Part shown: piece by piece, positions 1-11,883 of the stretch
Numbering within the stretch: the first letter of the stretch is position 1
How the letters are laid out: each line of letters starts with the position of its first letter
Assembly: GCA_021613335.1 (NCBI GenBank)
Contig: JAJTWR010000057.1
Coordinates: 251,501 to 315,500 of the forward strand
Direction of reading: 5' to 3'
Length of the DNA: 64,000 bases
From: Whitmania pigra
Taxonomy: Eukaryota; Annelida; Clitellata; Hirudinida; Haemopidae
Program-made: the position numbers and the translations under genes
The notes under the pieces: model-generated
Databases searched by the model: none
What the model was told of the DNA's origin: nothing
Seen by the model: only the letters and a program-made list of their open reading frames with translations

Positions 1-4
1 TGCT

Positions 5-993
5 GTGGCCAAGAAAGTTGATAATCCTCTGACCATCTCAAAGATTAGTCCAGAGACCAGAGGAACGATGACAAGTAATGAATGCATGCAGGTTTCCGTT
101 AATGAGGACATTTTAGTCCAAGAACCAACAAAAGAGCAACATATTGGTGAAGCCAATGAAGGCTCATTTGAGCAATTGGAAAATAAGTCCCGAAATGAAG
201 ATGGCAGTTCAGATGATCTCAAACTGAGCGGTTACGCTGAAAATGAGGAAATGAATCTTTGTCATGGTACTTCCGCTGAGAACACGACAACAAAGATACC
301 TGATTTGCCTGAAGAAGAATCGATCTCCGACAAATGCAATCCTGCTTCTTTAACGAAAGAAGAAGACCCAGTTACGTGTCTTGAAGATGAGAAATGTCTC
401 CAATCAGATGATTCTTCGGCCAATAATATAAAAAATATTGGCATCGATCATAATAAACTCACTGAAAGTACTCATTCTGAGGTCGAGAAGAGCGAGATAA
501 GATCGACGGAAAGTCCAGGATTGGAGAATGGAAAGCCGATTATGCTGCCATTCGAGAGGCATAGGTATGCCATAAAAGAGATGGAGAGAGTCATCCATGA
601 GTTTGAACTATTTACTGAGTGCCCATGCTCTGCCCAGGAACTGTGCGGGGCACTTTTACAACACGTCCTCAAATTGACAGATCCAAAGAGAAAGGTGAGC
701 ATAATTATTCTCCAAGAATTATTTCAGTTTTTTAATTTTGATTAACTTCATTACTCCAAGATATTATTATTCCTATTTTATGGAATAAATGATTTTCATT
801 GGAACAGGTTTTAGAAAATCCAGATTTGTATGGAAAGAAGAAAAGATTGAAGGCTGAAGAGAGACAAAACAGGGATTCGGAAATTGTTCTGAAACTGGCT
901 CAGTCCCCGGGCAAATTGGATCATGCCACTGTCTTAGGATATGAAGTTGGATGCTACAATGGCAATGAAGATGAAGACTACTACGCTGATTGA
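5..993 (+). CDS. 3' end of an unidentified acidic, Ser/Glu-rich protein gene (5' end off window)
   Basis: Two exons are visible. The first runs from the window edge to 694, where GTGAGC is the donor; the second runs 808-993 after an ACAG acceptor and ends in TGA. Both keep the same frame with phase 0 between them. The upstream part is low-complexity and rich in Glu, Ser, Asn and Asp, so it is probably disordered. The last ~110 residues look folded: a helical stretch beginning LPFERHRYAIKEMERV, a segment CPCSAQELCGALL, a basic patch GKKKRLKAEERQ, and an acidic end NEDEDYYAD. The segment resembling 'PFTxQRLCELL' faintly recalls the PPP4R2 regulatory-subunit fold, but the rest does not match and I do not assign it. 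The first in-frame Met at 5 is probably internal. AATAAA signals occur near 1418 and 1600. Confidence 0.6.
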
Positions 994-1706
994 GTGGTTT
1001 ATGTCTACTTAGAAAGCCTTTTGGTTGAACTGAGAAGTGCGAAATTTGTACCAACTGCCTGCTTCTTTTAGATTTATTGTTTGCATTATTTTTGCTTGAG
1101 TGTCGAGGTTCCTACTCTCTGGAGAATTGTTTCTGTGCCACTGTTTTTGTTACTGACTTTCATCGAAATGCATTATATGTTCAACTTTGCAACTTAAATT
1201 TATTTGGCTTGCAAACCATTGAGTACCAACTTTTTTCCCATATCTAATCTCGTTTAATTGATATCAAGTCATTTCTAGTCTTGATCGCACTTGACTTGCA
1301 AACTTTTTGATGGGTTAAACATGCTCTCGTTCTATGTTTCGGTCGTCACACGGTCATTTATCCAAATTCCGCTTGATTCATTTTTAGGATTGATTTTTAT
1401 TCTATACCTAATTTTTCCAATAAATGACAACAGACAAAAAATATTTATTTTTCCTTGAAATAGTCTGAGAAAATGATCTTCCTATCAACGTATTTGAGTC
1501 TTGATTAAACTGACTGAAACCAGCTGCAAAAGCTAGGAATTTGGTTTATTATTAAGGTCGTCAAGGTGTAATATTAAGCACAGTTTTAGAGTTTAATTTT
1601 AATAAAAATAAGTAAAATTTATTTACTATAATATTTGTTTATAAAATATATTGAGGACAATTTTTGAAAACGATCTCACATAAGCGGAGGTTCTGTTTAT
1701 GTTAAG
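994..1706. other. 3' UTR of first gene and short spacer
   Basis: No coding signal seen. It holds the likely 3' untranslated region of the upstream gene (AATAAA near 1418 and near 1600) and the promoter side of ATP6AP2. Strongly AT-rich from 1590 to 1660. Confidence 0.5.
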
Positions 1707-4150
1707 ATGTCATTTGAGTTGATGAGGATGAATCTGGTGGTTTTTCTCCTTTTAGCAGGTTGTTCTGGAATTAATTTTTAGATATTAATGAACAGTTAAA
1801 TAGTTTTGCAGTGGCCTGTAGATTTAATTGCGAAATGTACTATTTTGAAACAATTTTAAGTTGGTCATAAGATCAGGTGGACACCTACCTAACTGTGTTA
1901 TTTTGACTAAGTGGCATATCAGTTAATCACTAAATTGAAATTGAATATTTTACAGGCATTGCTAGTGTGTTTGGAGACGGTAAGTTTGCCGTCATAACAC
2001 ATCCAGATCACGTAAAGTTCGTTAATACGAAGCAACGCCTTGATTCCTTAGAAATACCATTTTTGATAACGAATCTCTTTGGATTGCCTTCATCTTACGT
2101 AAGTGATATAGTCCAACGCTTCATTGTAGCTGAAACTTAATCAAAGAATATTATTAACAGGAGTTAAAGTGGGGTGGCTTACTGGAAGGGAATCCATTCT
2201 TAAAGCCAAAAGCATTAGCTCTTTTCTCTGTATACTATAAAGATAATGATGATTTTAAGTTCACCAATGCCCAGAAGTCATATGAAACTAACAAGGTCAG
2301 CTGCTTGTCTAAATGATCTTTTTTATGATGCACATTTTAAATTCCATTCCTAAGTAAATACTTGAATGAATGTTATCTTCTTTGAATTCTAGTGTGTTTA
2401 TAGTGTGTCCAATGTAATTATTAAGCTAGTGCATCTTGTAATTTTCGTTTCGCCAATTGGCTTATTAGAAGGCATGGGGTCTGGATGAAGAATTTGTCAG
2501 TAGTATGATCCAAGAAGTTGATTGGGAGAAGGAGCCCCTTCTCATTGAAACTTCATTCCAGAAACAGGTGGGGCTCTTTTTTTTACTTCAAAGCTTCTTA
2601 GGAAGCAATATTTTGAACAATAATAGCTTTGGAAATAAGTTGGTTTTTGTGATGGATGCTACACTAGCCATTGCTAAATCTAATTTTTTTTATTTAGAAT
2701 TCCTATAATTTGCAGATAAGACATTTATTGACCTTATTTAATTATATTGAGTAATAGTGATGCCTTTACATTCTCATAAATAGTTTTGCAAATGTATTCT
2801 TTTGCCTGCAGTTGTTAGACATAAAGTCCACATCAGAGAATGCATCGCTGACCCTCTCGCTTGACAAAGTTTTGGAGGAGATTAAGTCGTCAGGCTGGTT
2901 GGAGAAGCATGGCATCGAGCACCTGAATGTCACCTCTGATGATGACCTTTCTTTGCTTTCTGAACTTTATGGAATATCAAAGGTTGCTGAGATGGTGAGT
3001 TGTACACATTTCAGAAGCTACCTTATGCACTCTTGTGGGTTTTAAGAATTTTACTAGTAATAGAATGTAAAGAGATAGACTAGTTACATGGTGCATGCAA
3101 ATTATTGACCTGTAGATCTTAGCGACTAAGGCGTTGTAATTCTTCAAAAAAATACTTTTTAAATAAGAGATTTATAAACTTTAATGTTATTTTCTCATCA
3201 TCTGCAACCTGCCATTTCCTCTCAGCTGCAGAAACAATCTGAGATGACAAAGCATCCTTCCCCTGACTTCTATTACTTCAAGGTGGAGGGCTTGAGACTG
3301 CTCAGTGATGAGTCAAAGGCCAATGAAGCATGGAAAGTTCTGGAAACAGTGATCTCTGAGGTATGATTGATTAATCATTATTTTATTGTTACTTTTAGTT
3401 CACTAAGTTTAAATATTGTGTAATATATGTTTATTATGTACCTTGTGCTTGTTATTATGTATGCTAGTTGTAATTGATTTTAGAATTGTTTTTTTCTTGT
3501 TTTTGGTATTATTTAATATCTAGCTCTCTAGCATTGCATTCTGCTTAGGAAAAATCTTTTTTGTTCACTAGCAAATATATTTCTTAATTGGTTTAAGATT
3601 TGTTGCAAGTACATTAACACTACAAATGCTATTGCGATAATTGTATTTCTAGACCACTGTGGCCCTCAAGGAATTGTACGAAAACAATGTTGTCATTGCT
3701 GCTGTGGCCATGTCTGCCGAGCCCGGTTACTATGAATCGGGCAGACATCTCCAAGGGGAGAAAGAACCAGATATTCGATCGGTATGTGAACATTTGCATC
3801 TTCGTGACTTTCAGCTTGGCAAATGTCATTGCAGATGAGCTATAGCTCAGTGAGCTCAGTGATCGTAGAATTGACCTTAACGTACCTATTAAGTAATAAG
3901 TCTTATGTCGTTGCAATTGTTATCATTTCTTGTTGCTAGTCTTACAGATTAAATCATTTTAACTTTGCAGGAGCTTAATTATGCTGTTGTCCATGAACCA
4001 TATTATGCAGAAACATTCAACATAATTCTCTGGGTGTCTGTTGCTTTTGCTCTTGTCATGGGAGGCGTGGCCTGGGGCATGTGGCACATGGATCCAGGAA
4101 GGGATAGCGTCATCTACAGAATGACAACTCAACGCCTCAAGAGAGACTGA
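1707..4150 (+). CDS. ATP6AP2: ATP6AP2: (pro)renin receptor / V-ATPase accessory protein 2
   Basis: Type I membrane protein that helps assemble the vacuolar H+-ATPase and takes part in Wnt/PCP signalling. Eight exons with GT-AG borders and compatible phases: 1707-1758, 1956-2098, 2161-2295, 2469-2567, 2812-2994, 3226-3360, 3653-3781, 3971-4150, giving about 351 residues (human about 350). Exon 1 encodes a short hydrophobic signal peptide (MNLVVFLLLAG). Exon 3 carries LKWGGLLEGNPF, matching the vertebrate LSWPGLAVGN region. The last exon holds a transmembrane helix (FNIILWVSVAFALVMGGVAWGMW) and the diagnostic tail MDPGRDSVIYRMTTQRL, nearly identical to the vertebrate MDPGYDSIIYRMTNQKI. Start chosen at the ATG at 1707 because it leads straight into the signal peptide; an out-of-frame ATG at 1699 precedes it. 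No dibasic furin site is seen in the juxtamembrane stalk (see findings). Confidence 0.93.
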
Positions 4151-4956
4151 TCGAAAACTGATCTGTAGAGTGGATGTAGCCACGACTAATCAAATTCCTT
4201 CGACAATCCGGGCTCCAGTTTTGAATAATTTTCTCTAATTGATACTTTTCTGTTGAATGTGTTGTAGCTATTTAATCGGTGGTTGGATTGTTGTAAATAT
4301 AAACCAAAAATTACGTAATCCTTGAAGTTCTTTCAAAGTTAACGAGCAGTTTCACAGAGTTTCATAAATTACCTGCTCATTTAAGATATAGCTTTTTGCT
4401 GTTGCTCGACTCGACCGTTCGGCGTCCATCCAAACCCTTTCCATTCTAACCTCGATCGGTAAGCTTTATCAGGAAATTTAACAGTGGTCAGTCCATTTAG
4501 TCGGGGTTTACGCAATGCTGATGGGAGCTTCTTTGCAATTCTAAAGCACTCACCAGGGTTTAAAATTACGTTTTTACGCCCAGCTCCGAGCGCCACACAA
4601 TTCAATGACTTAAAGCGAGATTGCTTAGACAGAAGTCATAGTTTATCGACAGAGGAAGCAAATTGTATGTAATTTGCATTATGCGTACCCAAGCGCCCAA
4701 GAATGTAGCATCGGCAGCCTACCAGCCGTTTGGCATCGGATGCTCAGCAAATCCAAGCTATCAAACACCCATGACATGAAGTCAGTAGAAACAAAAACAA
4801 ACTTTAACATCAGAACATGATCTCATGGATCGCTATATTGATCGCAAATAACGACAAAATAGAGTTCTGGTTATTGCTGGGTATACAACCGCTAGCAAAT
4901 GAAAGCAACAGTTTCCCTCTACAGCGAGAACTTCAAGTATCTTCGCTGCAAATTCC
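4151..4956. other. Spacer between ATP6AP2 and L13 paralog
   Basis: Holds both convergent 3' UTRs. A locally GC-richer stretch at about 4385-4770 contains short ORFs on both strands, but no recognisable protein or RNA. Confidence 0.4.
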
Positions 4957-6097
4957 TCACATCTTGATTCTTTTAGCAGGGTTACTGTTTTCTGTGACTC
5001 CCTGCTTTCCAGCATCAACATCTCCTTCCTTAGATTCGGAAATCTGAACTGCCTTCTTCTTCTTCTTCTTGGCTGCTTTTCCTCTTCTAGGCGGCTTCTT
5101 CTGCAATTACAAAATACAGTGGTCAGCCATATTTTGCTTCAAACTATTATCCAGTTATTATAAATTGCAATGCCCACGCAGAAATATCAAAGTCATAATG
5201 ATATGAAAATATTATTAGAGAAAGAAAGCAACAACTTACAGAGCCCTCCACTGGCACAAGGATGGTAGCTTCCTTAGCAGCTTCTTTTGCCTTCTTTTTC
5301 TTAAAGGCTCGAATGCGAGCTTTAGCACGAGCTCGTCCCCTAACCTCAGAGACAGAGAAATTTCTCTCCTCCTCAGTAATGGCTCTTGGCTCTTCTATGG
5401 GAGTTTCCACTCTGATTGGCACTATGTCCTTGTCAGTGGTCAGAGCACCTAACTGGTCCAACTAAAGTGGATTTGAAATTTAGGAACAAAGGTCCACTCT
5501 GAAAAGGAACTACAGATAAATTGCCCTTACTAGCTTGCCAGAGCAGACCCCTTTTGGATCCTCAACCATGATAACCACCTTTGCCAGGTATTCTTTGAGC
5601 CTTCTTACATTAAGAGCCATACTCTCAGCAGATTTGTTTCTCCTTCTGTAGTCAACAGCAATGCCAATTGTTTTGGCAGCCTTCTTGTTGATGTTACAAG
5701 CCTTAACAATAATGCACCAATGCAAAATGTAATGGATTCTAAATACTAATTGCATCGATAATCATAATTAAATAATTGATCTTGTATTTTCACGTGAAAT
5801 TACAAAGCTATTTAAAATATGATAACATTCAGAAAAACAAATGCATTTCCTCACTTTCAACTCCTCGACAGTAAAGCCTTTACCCTTTCTAACTTTGGCA
5901 TTGTACTTGTCGGTTGGACATCTGACCACAGGCCTGAGAGCGCCCCCACTGGGTTTCAGAGGATTTTCCAAGGCCTTTTGATTGCGCTTCCTTCTTCTAC
6001 GCGCCTTCCTGGCCGGCTGGCCAAAATCCGTGCGGACATTTTCTTTCCAATTCTTGTGGAAGTGCCCGTTGGGGATAGCATCATTCCCTTTCGCCAT
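4957..6097 (-). CDS. Divergent ribosomal protein L13 (eL13) paralog with lysine-rich tail
   Basis: Second copy of the large-subunit ribosomal protein eL13. Four exons on the minus strand: 5855-6097, 5531-5701, 5240-5461, 4957-5100, all phase 0, about 259 residues against 208 for its neighbour and 211 in human. N-terminus [31 protein letters not shown] lines up with the family [20 protein letters not shown]. The core segments [45 protein letters not shown] and RAITEEE are retained, but many otherwise conserved positions differ. An extra fourth exon adds 47 residues with a run of six lysines (near 5053-5070) and a KRIKM end. Exon 1 has exactly the same length (81 codons) as that of the downstream copy, showing common origin. 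Open throughout, so probably expressed rather than a pseudogene; whether it enters ribosomes is unknown. Confidence 0.88.
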
Positions 6098-6227
6098 TTT
6101 CGAACAGTTAAAGCAACAGCAAGCTTCAAATACAAATATAATTATATTTAACGACAAGTTATATCGAAACCAAACGATTAATAGCCCTCAAACAACCTAG
6201 AACACACCGAACCCAAGCGGCGTCAAG

Positions 6228-6247
6228 CTCGAGAGGAAAAGGAAGGC
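6228..6247 (-). promoter_or_regulatory. Pyrimidine tract (TOP/TCT-type) at likely start of L13 paralog transcript
   Basis: On the minus strand the sequence reads CCTTCCTTTTCCTCTC about 130-150 bases upstream of the ATG. Ribosomal protein genes in animals start transcription within such a tract, which gives 5' TOP control. The canonical L13 copy has a matching tract, so the promoter type is shared. Confidence 0.5.
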
Positions 6248-8590
6248 CTGTAACCAAAAATTGCTTAGGTAACGCTTCCACAATTACAAACATTTAAACA
6301 TTTTTGTAAATTAAAATATCTTATTAATTCAGCTATTTAAATTTCTTATTTTTAAATTCTTTTACCACTTATAGTTGTTTCTGTGGAAGGGGTGGGGGTG
6401 GAAAAATTTCCGACATGGTATTATGAGAACTATAATTGTCACATTATTATGTGACATAAATAATAAATTGCAATAAATTTGTATAAATCTTATTTGGTCG
6501 ATAATGCTAATTGGCGTTTATAAATCTTGTATATGTTCATGTACGTTTACAATTTTAAACGCACCCCTATTATTCCTTGTAAGGTAACATTAAAATTAAA
6601 ATACCCATGCTGGAGACAATTGATAACAAGGAGACATTTCTCCCTATATAGACCTCAGCCCACTCGTAAATCATAACAAAAGTTGATTTGCTATCGGAAC
6701 CTTTACGAATTTTATCGAACTATTCCGATTCCAAGATACTAAGGGACGACATTTCAGCTATTTCCATTGAGGTCGAGCACACGCACACCTTGAGAGGTTG
6801 TTTTTGCATCTAGTCTAAAGTCCTCCCCAAATAAAACTTAGGTTTTGCAGAATAAACCCAGAATGCATTGATTTCCTAATATGCCAGATATTTGTAAATA
6901 TTGGAAAGTGCGTGATGTGACAGCTCTTGCTAGGAAAATCTGGTCCAACAAAAACCGAAAACCTCAGTCCAACTGCAACGCTTTCCATAGGCGCCAAACT
7001 AAGGATGCATTAGAAATAGCCAAGAACTCATAGTAAAGGCCTTCGTGTGTTATGTTGGTAATTGATTTAATTTCAAATTCGAGAGGCTCTAATAATCTTT
7101 ATATATGCATTAATTTTTTAATGATGCACTTAAATATCGTTGAGTGTCAGCTCACAAACGCGGATTTAAATTTAAACTTATAAGCTTGAGTTTTCTTATG
7201 TTAATCTAAAACTGGTTGAGATATTTTTAAGAGCTAAAAAAGTATTTTAAAAAACAAAAAATAAGTGCTTCTTTAAAAAACAAAAAATAAACAAAAACGA
7301 CACACCCATGAGTGCTAACGACTATGAGATAATCGTGTTTACAAGAATACGTTTTATTATGCTTTTTTATTATGGAATCAGAATCGATGGTGGACAATGT
7401 TTAGTGTTTATAAGAAATTTGAGCATTTTAAGACTGAACAAAACACATCGGTTGCGAAAAAATTTGTTGCCACGAAATTACTAAGGATTTTGTTTGGAAA
7501 CCCGAAATTAATTTAGCATAGCATTACTTTTCCCAAAATACAATGGCGATATCAAGCTTATCCCGATACATTTAAAAATTTCACTTTTGGGAATTTGCAT
7601 GTTCTAAACTTCGAGCTAAGAAGACTGGTCTAAAATTGAAACCAGATATTTATTAATTATCAAACATTTTCAGAACACCCCCAAATATGAGTGAGGTTTA
7701 CATTGTCAAACAAATTTAATTGGAAAAGCAAACTGGAAAATGTCATCAGATGGTCTAGTCTGTACCTGGTTTGGGAGAAATTCCTGTATAAACACCTGCT
7801 CAAAATGGTTGTCGATGAATGTTGTCTAAGATCATACAACGAAGGGGTTAACGATCTATGCTACATAGCCACAGATTGGTGTTCTAATCGTTAGAATCTA
7901 AACTAATGTCATTTATTGCAATTACAACAACTTGCAGAAATTTAGAAACCTCCCGGTCTCCTTGATTATGACAAGAAATGGAGAGTTAAGTACTGAATAC
8001 ACCAATTGATTGGGCATGATTCGAAAGTTGATACCTTAATTAAGCAGATTGACAATTAAATAAATTTCTCATTATTCCAACCATTGCATCAAAAGCAATT
8101 TCCAATATATTTTGAAAATATTTCCCAACATTCAGTCACCAGAAAAAAACCAACCACAACTTGGGCACCTGCCATGGCCATAGTCCTTTATTAGAACCCA
8201 AAAACACATTACTCAAATATAGCACTTATCACACACTAGCGATCTGATCCGATATTGCCTCAACTGGAAGTTGCCAAAGCAATAAAAGCATTCCTTTACG
8301 TTAAAAAGAAACAACCTTCCCAAACTTTAAAATGCCTTTCATGCCAACTGCTCAGAAGAAATGATTTAAGTGATCTTTTCAACCCACAATTCAGGTAAAA
8401 AGCATTCAGTTAGTTACATATCCATGCAAGAAATCAGTGAAATAAAGGATGTAATGGGAAGAGTTAGTGACTCCAAAAGAGTCAAAACAGCATTCACCAA
8501 AACCTTAATCACTCCTTTAATGAAATTCCCCCCAAATAACTCCACATAAACACAAGAAATGATAAACATGGTCTCCACAAGAATGATGGC
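6248..8590. other. AT-rich spacer between the two L13 genes
   Basis: About 2.3 kb with no supported gene. Short ORFs (for example 7691-7894 on +) have no motif or splice support. 8160-8580 may include downstream sequence of the canonical L13 gene. Confidence 0.5.
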
Positions 8591-8596
8591 TTTATT
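8591..8596 (-). terminator. Poly(A) signal AATAAA of canonical L13
   Basis: AATAAA on the minus strand 15 bases after the TAA stop, implying a very short 3' UTR as is common for ribosomal protein genes. Confidence 0.65.
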
Positions 8597-8610
8597 TTTC
8601 TGTCAATAAC

Positions 8611-9373
8611 TTAGGCCTTGTTCTCCTGAGCAGCTTCCTTCTGTTTCTTGGCTCTCTTTCCAGCAAGTCTGGCATGGGCACGGGCTTGTCTGAGAGCGAC
8701 GAAGGCAGAGTACTTGACCTCCTCCTCAGAGATGGCACGGGCCTTCTCCTTGTTGACTGGAGCCTTGATGGGAAGAACTTGCTTACCAGTGAACTGGGTG
8801 GCCATCTTAACCTGCTCCTCCTGTAACACCATAATTATTAATAACAATATTCATCACAATTTACATAATTCTAATCTCATGTGAACTCACAGTGGCTTCA
8901 AAAGCCTTTGACTTGGCAGCATTCTTAGGGAAAACAATCAGTTTGGCCATGTATTCCTTCAATCTCTGGGAATTGATCTGAAGGCTTTCAGTTGATTTGT
9001 TCCTCCTCCTGTAGTCAACAGCGATTCCAATAGTTCTGGCGAACCTCTTGTTAACACCAGCATTCTAGCAATTTCAAGTTGGTAATGAATTGACTATCGC
9101 AAATCAATCAAAAAAAAACTGTAGAATTACCTTCAGTTCCAAAAGAGTGAATCCCCTGCCTGCTCTGACCTTAGTGTTGTATTTGAATGTTGGGCATCTT
9201 ACTACTGGGCGGTGAGCTCCTGCAGTTGGGCGAGGTGCGATGGCCCTGGCCTTCTCGGCACGATGTTGCCTCCTGCGGATCTTTCTAGCTGGCTGGTTGA
9301 ACCAGGTCTTAACATTCTTCTTCCAATCTTTGTGGAAGTGTCCGTTCGGGATAACGTTATTTCCCTTGCCCAT
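8611..9373 (-). CDS. RPL13: Ribosomal protein L13 (eL13), canonical copy
   Basis: Large (60S) subunit ribosomal protein. Three coding exons on the minus strand: 9131-9373, 8891-9064, 8611-8820, all phase 0, giving 208 residues. Family hallmarks in order: [53 protein letters not shown], the [18 protein letters not shown] region in exon 2, and the C-terminal [11 protein letters not shown] followed by an Ala/Arg/Lys-rich helix. The initiator ATG follows an acceptor by two bases (TTTGTCAG then ACCATGG), so a 5' UTR intron of about 145 bases is likely (donor near 9522). It lies just upstream of its divergent paralog in the same orientation. Confidence 0.96.
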
Positions 9374-9522
9374 GGTCTGACAAATTGAAATATCCTCGTT
9401 AGAAATGTAGTAAGATTTTACAGAAATTTATATATCCATTGGGATCGAACATTACAAATTGCAACGATAATTTAAGACGCTCACGTTTATTTACAAAACC
9501 ACGATACGCACAGGAAACAAAC

Positions 9523-9550
9523 CTCAGTAAGCTTAGAGGAAAAAGGAATG
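9523..9550 (-). promoter_or_regulatory. 5' UTR exon with TOP-type pyrimidine tract, canonical L13
   Basis: The minus strand reads CCTTTTTCCTCT and then a GAG|GTTTGT donor. This is the expected layout of a TOP-mRNA start and a non-coding first exon spliced to the ATG exon at 9377. Confidence 0.55.
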
Positions 9551-11883
9551 TTTGTGTCCAAAGACCGAGTAACTAGGTTCATACACTAAATAAAGTAATG
9601 AGAACTAATATTTATTTAATATTTTTTAAAAGTAGTTTTTAAATATTTAAGTTTACTAAATTTAAAAAATCTAATAATTATAAATAAGTCATAAAATCGT
9701 TACTCGAAACAAAGCAATATTTTTACTTGTATTCAATTGTTTTAAATATTCATTAAATAAATAAAAAAATATTTATCAAGTGTATCATTTAGCATGTTGA
9801 ACGTAAAATTTTATTTCTTTCAAATTTGACTTGCTTTAAATAACTAACTTCCATGGCTCAGGTTTGTAGTAAAAATCATCTTAATTATGCAACGGAATCT
9901 AATCAAACAAATAAAGCTCAGATTTCTTACATGTAAATAATTGGAATTTAGTTCTGATGATATTTTGACCTGGAATATTTTTATTTTGAAACACCGAGAA
10001 GCTGCTGCTTAGATAGACCTTTCGAGCGTTTATAATATAACAAAGTAGATTAGTCATATTAGAGTTGTGTTATTGCTAAAGCGGTCGACATTCGCTTTGA
10101 GCTTTTGTAATCATTATGGATTGTAACTACATGCTTAGAACACTGATAAAGAATTTATATTTATTTTTTGACAGTAATATGATTGATTTTATGCAAAAGA
10201 TATTTCATTTTAGAAGTTTGAGTTTATGAGTTAACTTCAGCTTCTGAACCTTTCTTTCTTCAATATCAATTTCTTCAATATTGTTGGGATTGTTAATGCA
10301 ATATAATGAAATAATACAATCTCTTTTTGAGTTAATTTCTCACAAAGATTTTGTCAGCATAAAGTGATATTTCTTCTATTATTTTTCGACTTGCCATTAT
10401 GTGAACCATTTTCAAGACAAAAGACTACAATTTTTGACTTTTGCAAATTTTTTCTAGTTGTTTTTTTTAATTGTCAAGGGATTGCACATGGACAAAATTT
10501 TTCTGTTATAAAAACAGTAAACCAGATAATAAAATTTCTATACACATACGTTGCTACAAGCTTCTACATACATAGTAAAGTAAAACACACTGCAGCAACA
10601 AATGACCCTATGGGTGGTTTTGCCCTATATCATGGAGCCTATGTTAAACCGTAGGAAATAGTAAACCCATACAAATTAACAAGTAGAAGACAATGTATCA
10701 CATATGTAGACATTGCCTCTTCTTTATTCATTTGCTTTGACTTCTTTCTCCATTTCCTACTTCTTTTTATTTTCTTCTTTCCTTGCAATAACGTTTTATA
10801 TCTGATGTCTGCTAACTTCAAAGTCCTTGCTAAGTTTTGAGATAGAATTTCATAAGCAGAAATAACCTCAATTTTCATTTCCAGTGTAACCATAGCCTTT
10901 TCTGAGAATCTATCAGTTACAATCTATTGGAAATCTATCAAAAGTCACTTAAACAAGTGCAAAACAGGAAGTTTGAAATCTAATGCACATCCAACGATGC
11001 TTCATCTCCCACTTTTTCTGTTTACAAATTTTATTTAAAAAAACAAACATGCTTATAGGCAAGCTTTGTAATCATTTCAGGTATGCTTTATTAAAGTGTG
11101 ACAGGTTCTTAATTTAGCATCACAAAAAAAATCAGTTCTTATAAAAACATCCCTAGACAGTTTGTACCTCTATCAAGGTGTCCGTACTGGCAGTTTTTAC
11201 TGTATATTGCAGAACATAAGTTTATAAAATAAAAATTTGATCTGAAATTAATTAACTGGTACACCAGAGCTGAGTGGTCAGACCATTCATAGCAAAATGT
11301 CTGCAGTCCAATTCATGACCATAAGGCATTTTATGCAATATGTTAAGCACGATTTTAGTCTGACATAGGTGAGCTGTTTCAAGGAAAAAAAAACTCTGTC
11401 CATTCTAAGTATTTGCCTCTGGATAATATCTATTTTGTCTCCTATAAACCTGGTCATCACCTCGTCACTCCAAGTCTGTCAATTATCTGTTTGTAAAGTA
11501 ACTCCCTCAAACACATCAGTCCTAAAGCAATAACAGCAAAGAATTATGAAATAACAGGCAAAATATCTCTCGGGTCCACATCCTCACAAGGATTGTAAAG
11601 AGCTATCTGCTTTTTCTATATGCAATTTCTAATTTGGTGTTACGTAGACATGTGTGTCCCATGCGATTGGGTAAGCAGGTAGAGCAGCCCACAGGACCCT
11701 AGAAACAATACCAGACTAGACTGAAAGCCAAGTTTTGCATACAACTTCAGAAAATGTTCAATGGTAAAATCCAACAAGGCCAAATAAAACAAAATATCAT
11801 TTCAGATGTAACACAGATCAATGAACTAGAAAATAACTTGCAATTCGAATCAAATAATTGAATTTAATTGACATATCATTGAA
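9551..11883. other. AT-rich spacer and 3' flank of the FG-GAP-like gene
   Basis: No supported gene. The ORFs at 10364-10654 (+) and 10639-10893 (-) are AT-driven and lack recognisable domains or convincing splice partners. Confidence 0.5.

Noticed and set aside
5..694. PPP4R2 identity for the first gene
   Set aside because: Only one short segment (CPCSAQELCGALL) recalls the family's PFTIQRLCELL; the order of disordered and folded parts is reversed and the C-terminus does not fit.
5101..5239. Possible intronic snoRNA in an L13 intron
   Set aside because: L13-type genes host snoRNAs in vertebrates, but here no convincing C box (RTGATGA) paired with a D box and terminal stem was found, and the other L13 introns are too short.
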